A DNA stretch of 64,000 nt from Arthrobacter sp. efr-133-R2A-120 (GCF_030209835.1 NZ_JARVRF010000061.1:1-64000); one strand, 5' to 3'; positions 16,847-25,733 are shown, counted from the first letter of the stretch. The notes: generated by a model from the sequence alone, not told the origin. Program-made: numbers and translations.

Positions 16847-17710
16847 GTGACTAAACGACTGAACTTCCGCCCGGGTGTGATCGTTGCGGCTGCCGTCGCG
16901 GCCCTCCTCGCCCTCAGCGGGTGCAGCGGATCAACACCCGCCTCGTCGGCGACGGCTGGAAACCCTTACGGCCTCATCGAACCCGGCACCATCCGCGTAG
17001 CCAGCCTGGGCGATGCCAAGCCCTACACCTTCACGGACGCCACTGGAAACTTCACGGGATTCGACGTCGAGCTGTTCAAGGATGTCGCGCACCGCGCCGG
17101 TGTGGACAAGGTCGTCTTTACCGGACAAGACTTCTCGGCGATCCTGCCGGCCGTCGCCAACGGACAGTTCGACGTCGGGGTAGCGGCCATCGGTATCACG
17201 GACAAGCGTAAGCAGACCGTGGACTTCTCCAACGGCTACCTAGCTGGATACCTGACTGTCCTTACGACCAAAACCTCCGGGATCAAGGATGTCAACGGAC
17301 TCGCCGGCAAGCGGCTCGGCGTTGTACAGGGCACTCTGCAAGAGGCTTACGCGGTGAAAAACTTCCCCTCTGCAAACCTGGTGCGCTTCCCGGACAACAA
17401 CTCCGCGATCTCGGCAGTGAACAGCGGTTCGGCTGACGCCCACTTCCTTGACTACGAAGCCGCGAAGTCCTACGAACAGCAGTTCGGGCTGGTCAGCGCC
17501 GCTGATATTCCCTCTTTTGACGCACCGGCCGGCTTCGCACTGGCCAAGGACAAGACCGCCCTCAAGGATGCCTTGAACAAGGGACTGGCCGCGGCAATGG
17601 AAGACGGCACCTGGGAAAAGCTCTACCAGAAGTGGTTCCCGGGCTCCCCGATGCCTACCCAGTACCTGCCCAAGGCTGAGCAGACCGCCAGCCCCGCGCC
17701 TAGCAAGTAA
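16847..17710 (+). CDS. ABC transporter substrate-binding lipoprotein, amino-acid family 3
   Basis: Extracellular solute-binding protein of 287 residues, lipid-anchored at Cys26 after a signal peptide with lipobox LSGC. The body is a family 3 binding fold (about 48-270): IRVASLGDAKPYTF, GNFTGFDVELFKDVA, FDVGVAAIGITDKRKQTVDFSNGY, and GKRLGVVQGTLQEAYA. This family carries polar amino acids, opines and similar amines. The start is GTG 16847 with a weak GGAAA 8 bases upstream. It is the first gene of an operon with permease, ATPase, Gfo/Idh/MocA and DAO-type oxidoreductases, and is followed by a stem-loop that may raise its level relative to the permease. Confidence 0.92.
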   Translation: MTKRLNFRPGVIVAAAVAALLALSGCSGSTPASSATAGNPYGLIEPGTIRVASLGDAKPYTFTDATGNFTGFDVELFKDVAHRAGVDKVVFTGQDFSAILPAVANGQFDVGVAAIGITDKRKQTVDFSNGYLAGYLTVLTTKTSGIKDVNGLAGKRLGVVQGTLQEAYAVKNFPSANLVRFPDNNSAISAVNSGSADAHFLDYEAAKSYEQQFGLVSAADIPSFDAPAGFALAKDKTALKDALNKGLAAAMEDGTWEKLYQKWFPGSPMPTQYLPKAEQTASPAPSK

Positions 17711-17720
17711 ATCACCTGTT

Positions 17721-17750
17721 GGCGGGCGGACCATTCGCGGTCCGCCTGCC
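17721..17750 (+). terminator. Intercistronic stem-loop after the substrate-binding gene
   Basis: GGCGGGCGGACC (17721-17732) pairs with GGTCCGCCTGCC (17739-17750) with one mismatch and a 6-base loop. There is no T-run, so it probably protects the upstream mRNA or partly attenuates rather than ending transcription. Confidence 0.6.
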
Positions 17751-17779
17751 CAGCAGCCACCTAAGTCTGAGAGCAAACC

Positions 17780-18568
17780 ATGGACTGGTTAAGCACCATC
17801 ACACGTACATTCTTCGATTTCGGCGCAATGGCCGAGGTCCTGCCGCAACTGATCGCTGTGGGACTGCTGAACACACTGATCATTTCGGTTTCCGCCACAA
17901 TCATCGGCGTCGCATTGGGCATGGTAGTTGCCGTCATGGGGATCTCACCCTCTGCCTGGCTGCGCGTCCCTGCCCGCATCTACACCGACCTGTTCAGGGG
18001 CCTCCCGGCCATCCTCACCATCTTGCTGATCGGCCAGGGCTTCGCCCGCCTGAGCCAGTCGATCTTCGGCCCCTCCCCCTACCCGCTCGGCATCATCGCG
18101 CTGAGCCTGATCGCCAGCGCCTACATCGGTGAGATTTTCCGCGCCGGCATCCAAAGCGTCGACAAAGGCCAAGGCGAGGCGTGCCGAGCCCTGGGCATGA
18201 GCTACGCCAAATCGATGCGGCTCGTGGTGGTGCCGCAAGGCGTCCGCCGGGTATTGCCGGCCCTGGTGAACCAGTTCATCGCGATCGTCAAGGACTCCTC
18301 GCTGGTGTACTTCCTCGGCCTGCTGGTCGGCGAGCGCGAGCTCTTCCGGGTAGGCCAGGACGCCGCCGTGCTCTCCGGAAACCTGTCGCCGCTGGTCATG
18401 GCCGGTGTCTTCTACCTCATCATCACCGTCCCGCTGACCCACCTCGTGAACTACTTCGACAGCCGCTTCCGCACAGGCCGCCGTCGGCCCAGCGCGCCGA
18501 GCAGCGGCCTGAAGGAAGTCACAGAACTCGACGCGGCATCGCCGCTAATCACCGGGAGCAACACATGA
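17780..18568 (+). CDS. ABC transporter permease, polar amino-acid type
   Basis: Membrane permease of 262 residues with about five transmembrane helices and the EAA loop (EACRALGMSYAKSMRLVVVPQGVRRVLPALVNQFIAIVKDSSLVY) that docks the ATPase. Only one permease gene is present, so it should form a homodimer. It starts at ATG 17780, 69 bases after the binding protein, and its TGA overlaps the ATPase ATG (ATGA), so expression is coupled. The residues after about 235 form a basic, Ser-rich cytoplasmic tail. Confidence 0.93.
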   Translation: MDWLSTITRTFFDFGAMAEVLPQLIAVGLLNTLIISVSATIIGVALGMVVAVMGISPSAWLRVPARIYTDLFRGLPAILTILLIGQGFARLSQSIFGPSPYPLGIIALSLIASAYIGEIFRAGIQSVDKGQGEACRALGMSYAKSMRLVVVPQGVRRVLPALVNQFIAIVKDSSLVYFLGLLVGERELFRVGQDAAVLSGNLSPLVMAGVFYLIITVPLTHLVNYFDSRFRTGRRRPSAPSSGLKEVTELDAASPLITGSNT

Positions 18569-19341
18569 GCGCCAGCACCAGCACCAACAACACCACCACT
18601 GGTGTCCAGACATTCCACGGTTCCAGCCTGGAGCTGAGAAGCCTGACCATGGCGTACGGCGACATCGAGGTGCTGCGCAATGTCAGCCTGAACGTTGCGC
18701 CCGGCACCACCACGTGCATCATCGGCCCCTCCGGATCCGGCAAGTCGACCCTGCTCCGTGGCGTCAACCGGCTCCACGAACCCAAGAGCGGCGACGTCCT
18801 CCTTGCCGGTGAAAGCACACTCAAGGTCAAACCGGACATCCTGCGCAGCCGCATCGGCATGGTGTTCCAGCATTTCAACCTCTTCCCTGACCACACTGCC
18901 CTTGAGAACGTGGCCTTGGCACTTTGGAGCGTCAAGGGAATGTCCAAGGCCGCAGCCAGGGAACGTGCCCGCCGCAGCCTCGCCGAAGTGGGGCTCGCCG
19001 AACGCGCCGACCACAGCCCCCGCGATCTCTCCGGCGGCCAGCAACAACGCGTCGCCATCGCCCGGGCGCTTGCCATGGAACCCGAGGTCATGCTCTTCGA
19101 CGAAGCCACGAGCGCACTGGACCCAGAGCTCGTCAAAGGCGTATTGAACCTCATGGCCGGCCTGGGACGGCGCGGCATGACCATGCTGGTCGTCACACAC
19201 GAAATGGGCTTCGCCCGGAAGGTCGCCGACCAAGTGGTGTTCATGGATGAGGGTGAAGTCGTGGAGTCAGGCACCCCTGCCGAGCTCTTCGACAACCCCC
19301 GCAGCAAACGGCTCCAACGATTCCTCTCGGAAGTGCTGTAA
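18565..19341 (+). CDS. ABC transporter ATP-binding protein, polar amino-acid type
   Basis: Cytoplasmic ATPase of 258 residues: Walker A GPSGSGKST (about 54-62), Q-loop MVFQHFNLFPD, signature LSGGQQQRVAIARAL, Walker B VMLFDEATSALDPE and the switch histidine in VVTHEMGFA. This is the GlnQ/HisP-type ATPase and powers import by the two preceding genes. The start is the ATG at 18565, sharing the permease stop (ATGA); a longer frame to 18181 is not real. An N-terminal Ser/Thr/Asn-rich extension of about 18 residues precedes the domain. The stop abuts the Gfo gene (TAATG). Confidence 0.94.
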   Translation: MSASTSTNNTTTGVQTFHGSSLELRSLTMAYGDIEVLRNVSLNVAPGTTTCIIGPSGSGKSTLLRGVNRLHEPKSGDVLLAGESTLKVKPDILRSRIGMVFQHFNLFPDHTALENVALALWSVKGMSKAAARERARRSLAEVGLAERADHSPRDLSGGQQQRVAIARALAMEPEVMLFDEATSALDPELVKGVLNLMAGLGRRGMTMLVVTHEMGFARKVADQVVFMDEGEVVESGTPAELFDNPRSKRLQRFLSEVL

Positions 19342-20384
19342 TGCCGAACCCTGCCCCCTCTCCCATCCGGACGGCCGTCGTCGGATTCGGGGTTTCCGGA
19401 AAGGTCTTCCATGCGCCGCTGGTCGCGGCGGACCCCGGCTACTCCCTCGACGTCATCGTCACGGCAGACCCGCGGCGTGCCTCGGAAGCGGCAAGGCTCT
19501 ATCCCGGCGCGCAGATTGTCCCCACCACGGAAGCATTGTTCGCACTGGCCCCCGACCTGGACCTCGTGGTCCTCGGCACTCCCCCGCTCACCCACTTCGA
19601 CCTGGCGGCAGCCGCGATCGCCCACGGCCTCCACGTGGTGGTGGACAAGCCTTTCGCCACAACAGCGGCTCACGGTGAAGAGCTCATCGCCAGGGCGTCC
19701 CACGGCGGCGTGCAGCTGACGGTTTTCCAGAACCGCCGGTGGGACGCCGATTTCCTCACCCTCCAGAAGGTCTTGCGGGAAGGCGGCCTTGGCGAGGTCC
19801 GGAGCTTTGAATCGCGATTCGAGTGGTGGCGCCCGGAAGGCTTCGGCAATTGGCGTGACAGCGCGTCCTTGAGCGAGGGCGGCGGCATCCTCCATGACCT
19901 CGGTGCCCACTTGATCGACCAGGCCATCCAGTTATTCGGTCCCGTTGAAGGTTGCTACGGCGAGACCGCAAATCACGGACAGCACCCGGCGGGCGCCGAT
20001 ACCGAGGCCTTCGTGTCGCTGCTCCACACCTCAGGCGTGCGATCCAGGTTGTGGATGAACGGCATGGCTGCCCAAGTAGGGCCGCGGTTCCATGTCCTGG
20101 GTTCGAACGCCGGCTACACCAAGTGGGGACTGGACAGCCAGGAGGAGGCCCTCGCAGCCGGCCTGCCGCCGTCGGATCCGGCCTATGGCGTTGACCCCGT
20201 AGCTACATGGGGCGTTCTGGGGACCGATGGAGACCATGAGCCCGTACCTGCCGAAACCGGCGCCTACCCCCGGTTCTATGCCGAACTTGCGGCAGCCATT
20301 CGCGGGGACAGGCCATTGCCCGTGGACCCCGCGGAATCACTTGAAACCCTCAAAGTCATCGAAAGAATCCACGCCGTCGCGTAG
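19341..20384 (+). CDS. Gfo/Idh/MocA family NAD(P)-dependent oxidoreductase
   Basis: A 347-residue dehydrogenase. The N-terminal Rossmann domain (about 1-125) has VVGFGVSGKVFHAPL and LGTPPLTHFDLAAAAI, and the catalytic lysine is in VVDKPFA, the DKP variant of the family EKP motif. The C-terminal alpha/beta domain covers substrate binding, with GGGILHDLGAHLIDQAIQLFG. Substrates in the family are mostly sugars, inositols and their derivatives, but amines occur too. Its ATG overlaps the ATPase stop by one base, so it is part of the transporter operon and probably oxidises the imported compound or a product of it. Substrate is not identifiable from sequence. Confidence 0.88.
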   Translation: MPNPAPSPIRTAVVGFGVSGKVFHAPLVAADPGYSLDVIVTADPRRASEAARLYPGAQIVPTTEALFALAPDLDLVVLGTPPLTHFDLAAAAIAHGLHVVVDKPFATTAAHGEELIARASHGGVQLTVFQNRRWDADFLTLQKVLREGGLGEVRSFESRFEWWRPEGFGNWRDSASLSEGGGILHDLGAHLIDQAIQLFGPVEGCYGETANHGQHPAGADTEAFVSLLHTSGVRSRLWMNGMAAQVGPRFHVLGSNAGYTKWGLDSQEEALAAGLPPSDPAYGVDPVATWGVLGTDGDHEPVPAETGAYPRFYAELAAAIRGDRPLPVDPAESLETLKVIERIHAVA

Positions 20385-20450
20385 GCGGCCTTTCAGATTT
20401 GCCGCGGTTCCGCGCGGCCAGACAACCAAACCCAAACGAAAGGGAGAGCT

Positions 20451-21572
20451 ATGTCCTCCACGCCCTCTACGAAACATGTCGTCGTCATCGGCGGCGGCAT
20501 CCTCGGAGTCTCCACAGCGGTGCACCTGCTCCGCGAAGGCGCGTCAGTTGCCCTGCTCACCGAAAGCGGCCTCGCCAGCGAGGCTAGCGGCCGCTCGCTC
20601 TCGTGGTTGAACTCCGCGGGAGAACGCTCCACCCCCTACCACCGTCTGCGCCTCGCCGGCGTCGACCGCTACCGCACAATGTTCGCCGCGGATCCAAGGC
20701 GTGAATGGCTGCAATTCGGCGGCGGCCTCATGTGGAACGCTGCTGGACAGCACGCCGTGACGGAAGCACGCCACGCTTACGAGAAATCCGTGGGTTATGA
20801 CTCCAAGCTGCTGAAGCCTGAGGAGATTGAATCCGCCACCCCCGGAATCAATGCAAGCGCGGTGCCGGATTGCGCCATTTTCAACCCGGGGGAAGGCTGG
20901 GTCAGCCTTCCGGACCTGATCGAATTCCTCATGGAAGAATTCCATGCCCGCGGTGGCCGGCTTGTCCTCAACGCCGGCAAGGCTTCCGTCACGGTCGACG
21001 GCGGCCGCGCCACCGGCGTGGAGACCGTCGCCGGCGAAACCTACCCAGCCGACGCCGTCCTGGTGGCTTGCGGTGCCGCTACCCCTGCCGTCGTCGCGCC
21101 GCTCGGCGTCGACATCCCCAACGGTTCCCCCGTCTCCATGCTCGTGCTGACCAAAGCCGTGGATCATGAGGTGAAAGCCGTCATGAACACCCCCCGCGCC
21201 GCCATCCGGCCCAACCCTGGGAACACCTTCGCACTGGACCACGACTGGTACGAAGAGCACATCACCGAGCACGAGGACGGTTCCTTCAGCATCCCTGATG
21301 GCATCGTCCAGGAACTCGCCGACGAGGCATCCAAACTCATCGCCGGCAATCCCGAGCTCAAGCCGGCGTCGTGGAAGATCGGCTACAAGCCCATTCCGGG
21401 CGACTGTGAGCCCGTGCTCGGCGAACTCGATCAAGTGCCGGACTGCTATGTCGCCTTCACGCACTCCGGAGCCACGCTCGGACTCATCGTCGGCGAACTG
21501 TTGGCGGGTGAAATCCTCACGGGAATCAAGCACCCCATGCTCTCCACCTTCCGTCCCGGCAGGTTCTCCTAG
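20451..21572 (+). CDS. FAD-dependent oxidoreductase, DAO (glycine/D-amino-acid oxidase) family
   Basis: Flavoenzyme of 373 residues. The N-terminus has the dinucleotide motif VVVIGGGILGVSTAVHLLREGASVALL, followed by ASGRSLSWLNSAGERS, which in DAO enzymes lies near FAD; a C-terminal VAFTHSGATLGLIVGELLAGEIL segment closes the FAD site. DAO members oxidise C-N bonds of amino acids, sarcosine, opines or Amadori compounds. Last gene of the transporter operon, 66 bases after Gfo, with GAAAGGGAGAGCT before the ATG. With an amino-acid-type transporter and a sugar/inositol-type dehydrogenase, a sugar-amine conjugate is an attractive substrate, but that is inference. Confidence 0.88.
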   Translation: MSSTPSTKHVVVIGGGILGVSTAVHLLREGASVALLTESGLASEASGRSLSWLNSAGERSTPYHRLRLAGVDRYRTMFAADPRREWLQFGGGLMWNAAGQHAVTEARHAYEKSVGYDSKLLKPEEIESATPGINASAVPDCAIFNPGEGWVSLPDLIEFLMEEFHARGGRLVLNAGKASVTVDGGRATGVETVAGETYPADAVLVACGAATPAVVAPLGVDIPNGSPVSMLVLTKAVDHEVKAVMNTPRAAIRPNPGNTFALDHDWYEEHITEHEDGSFSIPDGIVQELADEASKLIAGNPELKPASWKIGYKPIPGDCEPVLGELDQVPDCYVAFTHSGATLGLIVGELLAGEILTGIKHPMLSTFRPGRFS

Positions 21573-21579
21573 CCACGCA

Positions 21580-21617
21580 GGATGGCTGGCGCCCCCATGA
21601 AGAGGGCCCAGCCATCC
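21580..21617 (+). terminator. Terminator hairpin after the ABC/Gfo/DAO operon
   Basis: GGATGGCTGG (21580-21589) pairs perfectly with CCAGCCATCC (21608-21617), starting 8 bases after the last stop codon. No long T-run follows, which is common in high-GC actinobacteria. Confidence 0.65.
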
Positions 21618-21779
21618 GCCATCGTGTCCGCGTCACAAATCGTCGTTTCGTTGCCATTTTCATCGTTCTGATCCGCAAGCAATGAACAATCCGGGCACCC
21701 TCATTACTATCGAGAGTGCATGGGGGGCGAATTCCGGACTCCGCTGGGACTTGCCGGGATGAAATATCAGGAGCTGGCA

Positions 21780-22028
21780 ATGTCGGAACCTTTGGAATCT
21801 GAAGACCCACTCGTCGAACCGGAACCGGTTCTGGTTCCCGGGGACGACAGTGCCAGCCTGTCTGCCCTGCGTGGGCAAGCGCAGGAGATCATCGACGAAG
21901 TCCTGAACGGAACCGAGCCAAGCGGGGAACATCTCCGGGCAAAACTCAGGGCCAGCATCGCCCGGCACCCCGGATTCCCGGAACTGGCCCTGCTCGAGCA
22001 CCTGATGAACCGGGCGAGTGGCAGCTGA
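21780..22028 (+). CDS. Small acidic protein of unknown function
   Basis: An 82-residue protein with an acidic, Pro/Glu-rich N-terminus (SEPLESEDPLVEPEPVLVPGDD) and a helical C-terminal half (about 28-80) containing LRGQAQEIIDEVLNG and LRAKLRASIARHPGF. I recognise no family. ATG 21780 is preferred because CAGGAG lies 7 bases upstream; the earlier ATGs at 21720 and 21759 lack a site. It is isolated: 163 bases after the operon terminator and 206 before the YegP-like gene. Confidence 0.55.
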   Translation: MSEPLESEDPLVEPEPVLVPGDDSASLSALRGQAQEIIDEVLNGTEPSGEHLRAKLRASIARHPGFPELALLEHLMNRASGS

Positions 22029-22234
22029 CCCGCCCGGGGGTTGCACACGTTTTACACAGGGTTTACTCACCCGGTCTTGTTAGCCTCGACGCAGTCAGCA
22101 CAGACTGAATATCACGTGAACAACGATTCATGGTGGTTGTTCAACCAGAGCAGCGGACGAGGAATGCAGCGATGCTCCGTCCCGCTCGTAGTGAAGTAGC
22201 TACGGAGCAGGATCCGCAGACCGTGGAGGTAGCA

Positions 22235-22582
22235 GTGGCCGGCATATTCGAAGTGTTTGTTGACGGGGACTCCTTTTTCAGGTTCCGCCTCAAATCACCT
22301 GATGGAGCGGTCATTGCCGTTTCGACCCAATACGAGGACAAGCCAGCGGTTGCCGCCGGCATCGCCGCAGCGCGGGAGTGTGCAGGCATGGGACTGGTCA
22401 CCGACCTTTGCCCGGCGGCGGGCGTACGTGAACCTGCCGCGACCGCTCTTCCGAACGCAATCCCCCACGCTGCTGTTTCCCAGGCCTGTGACGAACCGCG
22501 GAAGGCCGCAGACGGATTCCGCACCCGAGCCAGGGAACTCCGGCGAGCGGCAACCGCGCCCAGATGGACCGGCGCGGCGTAA
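22235..22582 (+). CDS. YegP-like (DUF1508) small protein
   Basis: A 115-residue protein whose first 60 residues (AGIFEVFVDGDSFFRFRLKSPDGAVIAVSTQYEDKPAVAAGIAAARECA, split here only by description) match the DUF1508/YegP repeat; the rest is Ala/Arg-rich and probably disordered. GTG 22235 is the best start: GGAGGT stands 4 bases upstream, and it makes the protein begin MAGIFEVF, parallel to MAGYFELI in the relative at 3652-3936. The frame continues to ATG 22130, which would add 35 residues with no similarity. Function of the family is unknown. Confidence 0.68.
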   Translation: MAGIFEVFVDGDSFFRFRLKSPDGAVIAVSTQYEDKPAVAAGIAAARECAGMGLVTDLCPAAGVREPAATALPNAIPHAAVSQACDEPRKAADGFRTRARELRRAATAPRWTGAA

Positions 22583-22721
22583 GAGGTCGGTAACGTCAGG
22601 ACCGACGGCGCACTGGGGGACTCACCTGGGTCTCAGCAGGCAAGATGCGCCGCCGGCCGTTTTGGTCCAGCCCTAATTCTCCCACTCATTGTCTGCCGAG
22701 GCCACATTCCCAGCCTGTCAG

Positions 22722-23744
22722 TCAGTCGTGCCTGCGCGCTCGACTCGGCTGCACACGTGGCGGTTCGCCCGGCATCTTCGGGTAGTCAGGCGGGAACGGC
22801 ATTTCCCCGAGCCCTGCGCCGAGGTCGCGGTCCCACCATTGAAGCAGGACGTCGATCCTCCCTGCTTTGGAATTCATGTCACTCCACGGATCGCCAAGGG
22901 CTTTCAACCTGCCGGGCACGGTCAGGATGGTGAAGTTCTTCGGGTCCGCAGATTCAAGTTCGTCCCACGTGATTGGACAGGACACGGAAGCATGAGCGAG
23001 CGCCCTCGGACTGTACGCGCCCGCTATGGTCCGGTCACGGTTGGCTTGATTAAAATCGACGAACACCCGTTCACCTCGTTCTTCCTTCCACCAGGCCGTC
23101 GTGACCTTGTCCGGCATTCGGCGCTCGAGCTCCCGGGCGGCGGCAATGACGGCATGCCGTACGTCCAAGAACTCATGCGAAGGCTCGATCGGGGCATAGA
23201 CGTGGAGCCCACGGTTTCCGGAGGTCTTGATGAAGGTGGTCAATCCGGCCTCCGCGAGTACGCCTTTCAGCGCAAGAGCCGCGGGAATCGCGTCGTCGAA
23301 ATCTGTTCCGGGCTGCGGGTCCAGGTCGATCCGCAGCTGGTCAGGGTTGTCCGTGTTTTCGACCCGCGAAGGCCATGGGTGAAAGACCACCGTGTTCATT
23401 TGGACGGCCCACACAGCCGCGGCTGGCTCATCGAGCACCAATTGGGGATGCGAGCGCGCACTCGGATACACCACCTTCACTGATCGGATAAAGTCCGGTG
23501 TCCCTTTGGGCGGATTCTTGGAGAAGAACTGCTCGCCGTCGATGTTGTCCGAAAAGCGCTGCAGCGAGACCGGCCGGTCGCCGTTTGCAGAGATGAATGG
23601 CTCCCCGACATCAACGATATAGCGCGCGAGATCCAGCTTGGTCAGGCCGAGCTCCGGCCAAAGGACCCGGCTAGGACTGGAGATCCGTATTTCGCGAGGA
23701 CCGTTCGGGCCGTCAACGGTGAGGATGGTTGCTTCGGTAGCCAT
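22722..23744 (-). CDS. LigD-type polymerase/primase domain protein (NHEJ)
   Basis: Stand-alone polymerase domain of the DNA ligase D family, 340 residues. Such domains extend and fill DNA ends during non-homologous end joining and prefer ribonucleotides. Metal-binding D140 and D142 (RIDLDPQPG), the third acid D230 (VFVDFNQANRDRTIAGAYS) and the nucleotide-binding S175-G-N-R-G-L-H181 motif are all present, so it should be active. No ligase, nuclease or Ku gene lies in this window, so the partners must be elsewhere. The ATG at 23744 has no ribosome-binding site but TAGCTT lies 6 bases upstream, with CTGACA 18 bases further up, suggesting a leaderless transcript. Confidence 0.9.
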   Translation of the reverse strand: MATEATILTVDGPNGPREIRISSPSRVLWPELGLTKLDLARYIVDVGEPFISANGDRPVSLQRFSDNIDGEQFFSKNPPKGTPDFIRSVKVVYPSARSHPQLVLDEPAAAVWAVQMNTVVFHPWPSRVENTDNPDQLRIDLDPQPGTDFDDAIPAALALKGVLAEAGLTTFIKTSGNRGLHVYAPIEPSHEFLDVRHAVIAAARELERRMPDKVTTAWWKEERGERVFVDFNQANRDRTIAGAYSPRALAHASVSCPITWDELESADPKNFTILTVPGRLKALGDPWSDMNSKAGRIDVLLQWWDRDLGAGLGEMPFPPDYPKMPGEPPRVQPSRARRHD

Positions 23745-23780
23745 GGGGACAAGCTACTCCGACGCTACCCACGGTGTCAG
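23742..23780 (-). promoter_or_regulatory. Leaderless-type promoter of the LigD-like polymerase gene
   Basis: Minus-strand TAGCTT (23756-23751) is 6 bases before ATG 23744; CTGACA is 18 bases further upstream as a -35 box. Confidence 0.5.
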
Positions 23781-23808
23781 CAGCTTGAAGGAATTCCGCA
23801 TTCATCGC

Positions 23809-25635
23809 TCATCGCGACGGTTTGAGAACCATCGCTGACCCTCCTCCGCGCCGCACTGGCTCTGCGGCAGCGATCATGAGCCCGCCGGGCCTGAACTCGA
23901 TCGCCGTTGCCGCACCGATCTCCGCGGCCGAGGTGAAAGCATCACCCGATGGCGTGAACTGATGGCCAAACGGTGTCAATTGACTCCCATACGCCGTGAT
24001 GAAGTCCGGCTCGGCCGTCACTTTGGCGGTGTTCCGTTGCGAAGCACGCGGGGCTGCGATCGCATCGGAGATGCTCATGCCCAAGTCCACCCTGTTCAGA
24101 ATCGTCTGCAGCACGGTGGTGATGATGGTCGATCCACCGGGTGAACCGAGGGCGAGGAACGGCTTGCCATCCTTGAGGATGATGGTCGGGGACATCGAGG
24201 AGCGCGGGCGCTTGCCCGGCTCGATCCGGTTCGGATCAGCCGCGTTGTAGACGGTCGAGAAATCGGTCAGCTCGTTGTTGAGCAAGAAGCCCCGCCCGGG
24301 CACTACGATTCCCGATCCGCCGGTCTGCTCGATGGTAAGTGTGTACTCGACCACATTTCCCCATTTGTCCGCGACCGTCATGTTGGTCGTCGAGATGTTC
24401 TCGGTGTCCTTCTCATCGGCGAGCGCGGCAGCGGAAGCCGGGCACACGCCGTCGTACCCGGTCACATCCCCCGGTGCGACGGGCTTCGTGGCCGCGTGCA
24501 GCGGGTCGATCTGGCAGGCGCGTTCCTTGCCGAAGATCGGGTCGGTGAGCGCTTCCGTAGGAACATCGACGAAGGCCGGGTCCCCAACGTACTTTCCACG
24601 GTCGGCGAACGCGAGCGCGCTCGCCTCGAGGTAGTGATGCAGAGCGGCGGGTTTGGACATTTCCGAGAGGTTGACCGTGTCCAGGATGTTGAGCGCCTCG
24701 CCCACGGTGGTGCCCCCGCTGCTCGACGGCGCCATGCCGTAGACGTCGAGGCCGCGGTAGTCGACGTGGGTGGGCGCCTGGTCCAGGGCCTTGTAGGCGG
24801 CGAGGTCGGCTGTGGTCATGTGCCCCACGGGGACGGGAAGCGTGGTGGTGGCAGTCTTCGGCGGGGCCTGGACTGTTGCCGCGATCTCGGCGGCCAGCGG
24901 GCCTTCGTAGAAGGCGCTGATGCCCTCCTTCGCGAGGAGCCGGTAGGTCGCGGCGAGGTCGTGGTTCTGGAAGACGCTGCCGACGGCGGGTGCGTCGCCT
25001 CCTGGTAGGTACAGCTTGCTGGTGGAGCTGAACGCCGCGAAGCGGAGCTTGTTGTCGAGAGTCTGTTGGCGGAAAGTTGGGTCGACGACGAAGCCGCGGG
25101 TCGCAACCTTGATTGCCGGCTGGAGGGCATCTCCAAGGCTCAAAGTACCCCAACGGTCCAGGGCGCGCTCCCCGGTTGCCGCTGTTCCGGGGACACCGAC
25201 TGAGACGCCACTAGTAACTAGCTCGGGCGTGAAGTTGTACGGCTTCCCCGTGGCGGGATCGATGAACGCGTCGTGGGGCATCGCCGCCGGCGCGGTCTCG
25301 CGCCCGTCGATGGTGCCGATCTTGCCGGTCTTCGCGTTGTAGAACACGAAGTAGCCGCCACCACCGATCCCGGCACTGTACGGTTCGGTCACGCCCAGCG
25401 TCGCGGCGGCGGCGACGGCCGCGTCGGCTGCGTTGCCGCCCTTGCGGAGGACCTCGATGACGGCAGCGGATGCTTCTGGGTCTACGGTGCTGACCGCGCC
25501 GCCGTATCCGGTGGCGGTGGCCGTCTTTTCAGTCTGGCGCGGATCGGCAAAGGCAGGGTTGGTGACGGCGCCGCTCGTCACGCTTAGCGCGAGTACTGCC
25601 GTCATGGTGGCCAGTCGAAGTTTGAGATGTGACAT
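23809..25635 (-). CDS. ggt: Gamma-glutamyltransferase (secreted precursor)
   Basis: N-terminal-nucleophile enzyme of 608 residues that cleaves gamma-glutamyl amides such as glutathione or gamma-glutamyl peptides outside the membrane. A signal peptide covers about 1-30 (LATMTAVLALSVTSGAVTNPAFA). The precursor self-cleaves before the nucleophile T416 in ISTTNMTVADKWGN, where most relatives have TTH. Other family blocks: GGNAADAAVAAAATLGVTEPYSAGIGGGGYF, SSSGGTTVGEALN, and the substrate loop RPRSSMSPTI with GSPGGSTIITTVLQ. The start ATG lies 13 bases after GAGGAGCGACC-like sequence. Mycothiol-making bacteria lack glutathione, so imported glutathione or gamma-glutamyl peptides are the likely substrates. 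A single gene, divergent from the sugar-acid operon. Confidence 0.94.
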   Translation of the reverse strand: MSHLKLRLATMTAVLALSVTSGAVTNPAFADPRQTEKTATATGYGGAVSTVDPEASAAVIEVLRKGGNAADAAVAAAATLGVTEPYSAGIGGGGYFVFYNAKTGKIGTIDGRETAPAAMPHDAFIDPATGKPYNFTPELVTSGVSVGVPGTAATGERALDRWGTLSLGDALQPAIKVATRGFVVDPTFRQQTLDNKLRFAAFSSTSKLYLPGGDAPAVGSVFQNHDLAATYRLLAKEGISAFYEGPLAAEIAATVQAPPKTATTTLPVPVGHMTTADLAAYKALDQAPTHVDYRGLDVYGMAPSSSGGTTVGEALNILDTVNLSEMSKPAALHHYLEASALAFADRGKYVGDPAFVDVPTEALTDPIFGKERACQIDPLHAATKPVAPGDVTGYDGVCPASAAALADEKDTENISTTNMTVADKWGNVVEYTLTIEQTGGSGIVVPGRGFLLNNELTDFSTVYNAADPNRIEPGKRPRSSMSPTIILKDGKPFLALGSPGGSTIITTVLQTILNRVDLGMSISDAIAAPRASQRNTAKVTAEPDFITAYGSQLTPFGHQFTPSGDAFTSAAEIGAATAIEFRPGGLMIAAAEPVRRGGGSAMVLKPSR

Positions 25636-25733
25636 GGTCGCTCCTCAATTGGTGGTGCGAGGTGGGTGGGGCCACCCTACTCCGCAGCTACGCGACGCTC
25701 AACGGATCCAGGCAAGCCGGCAGTCCCAACAAC

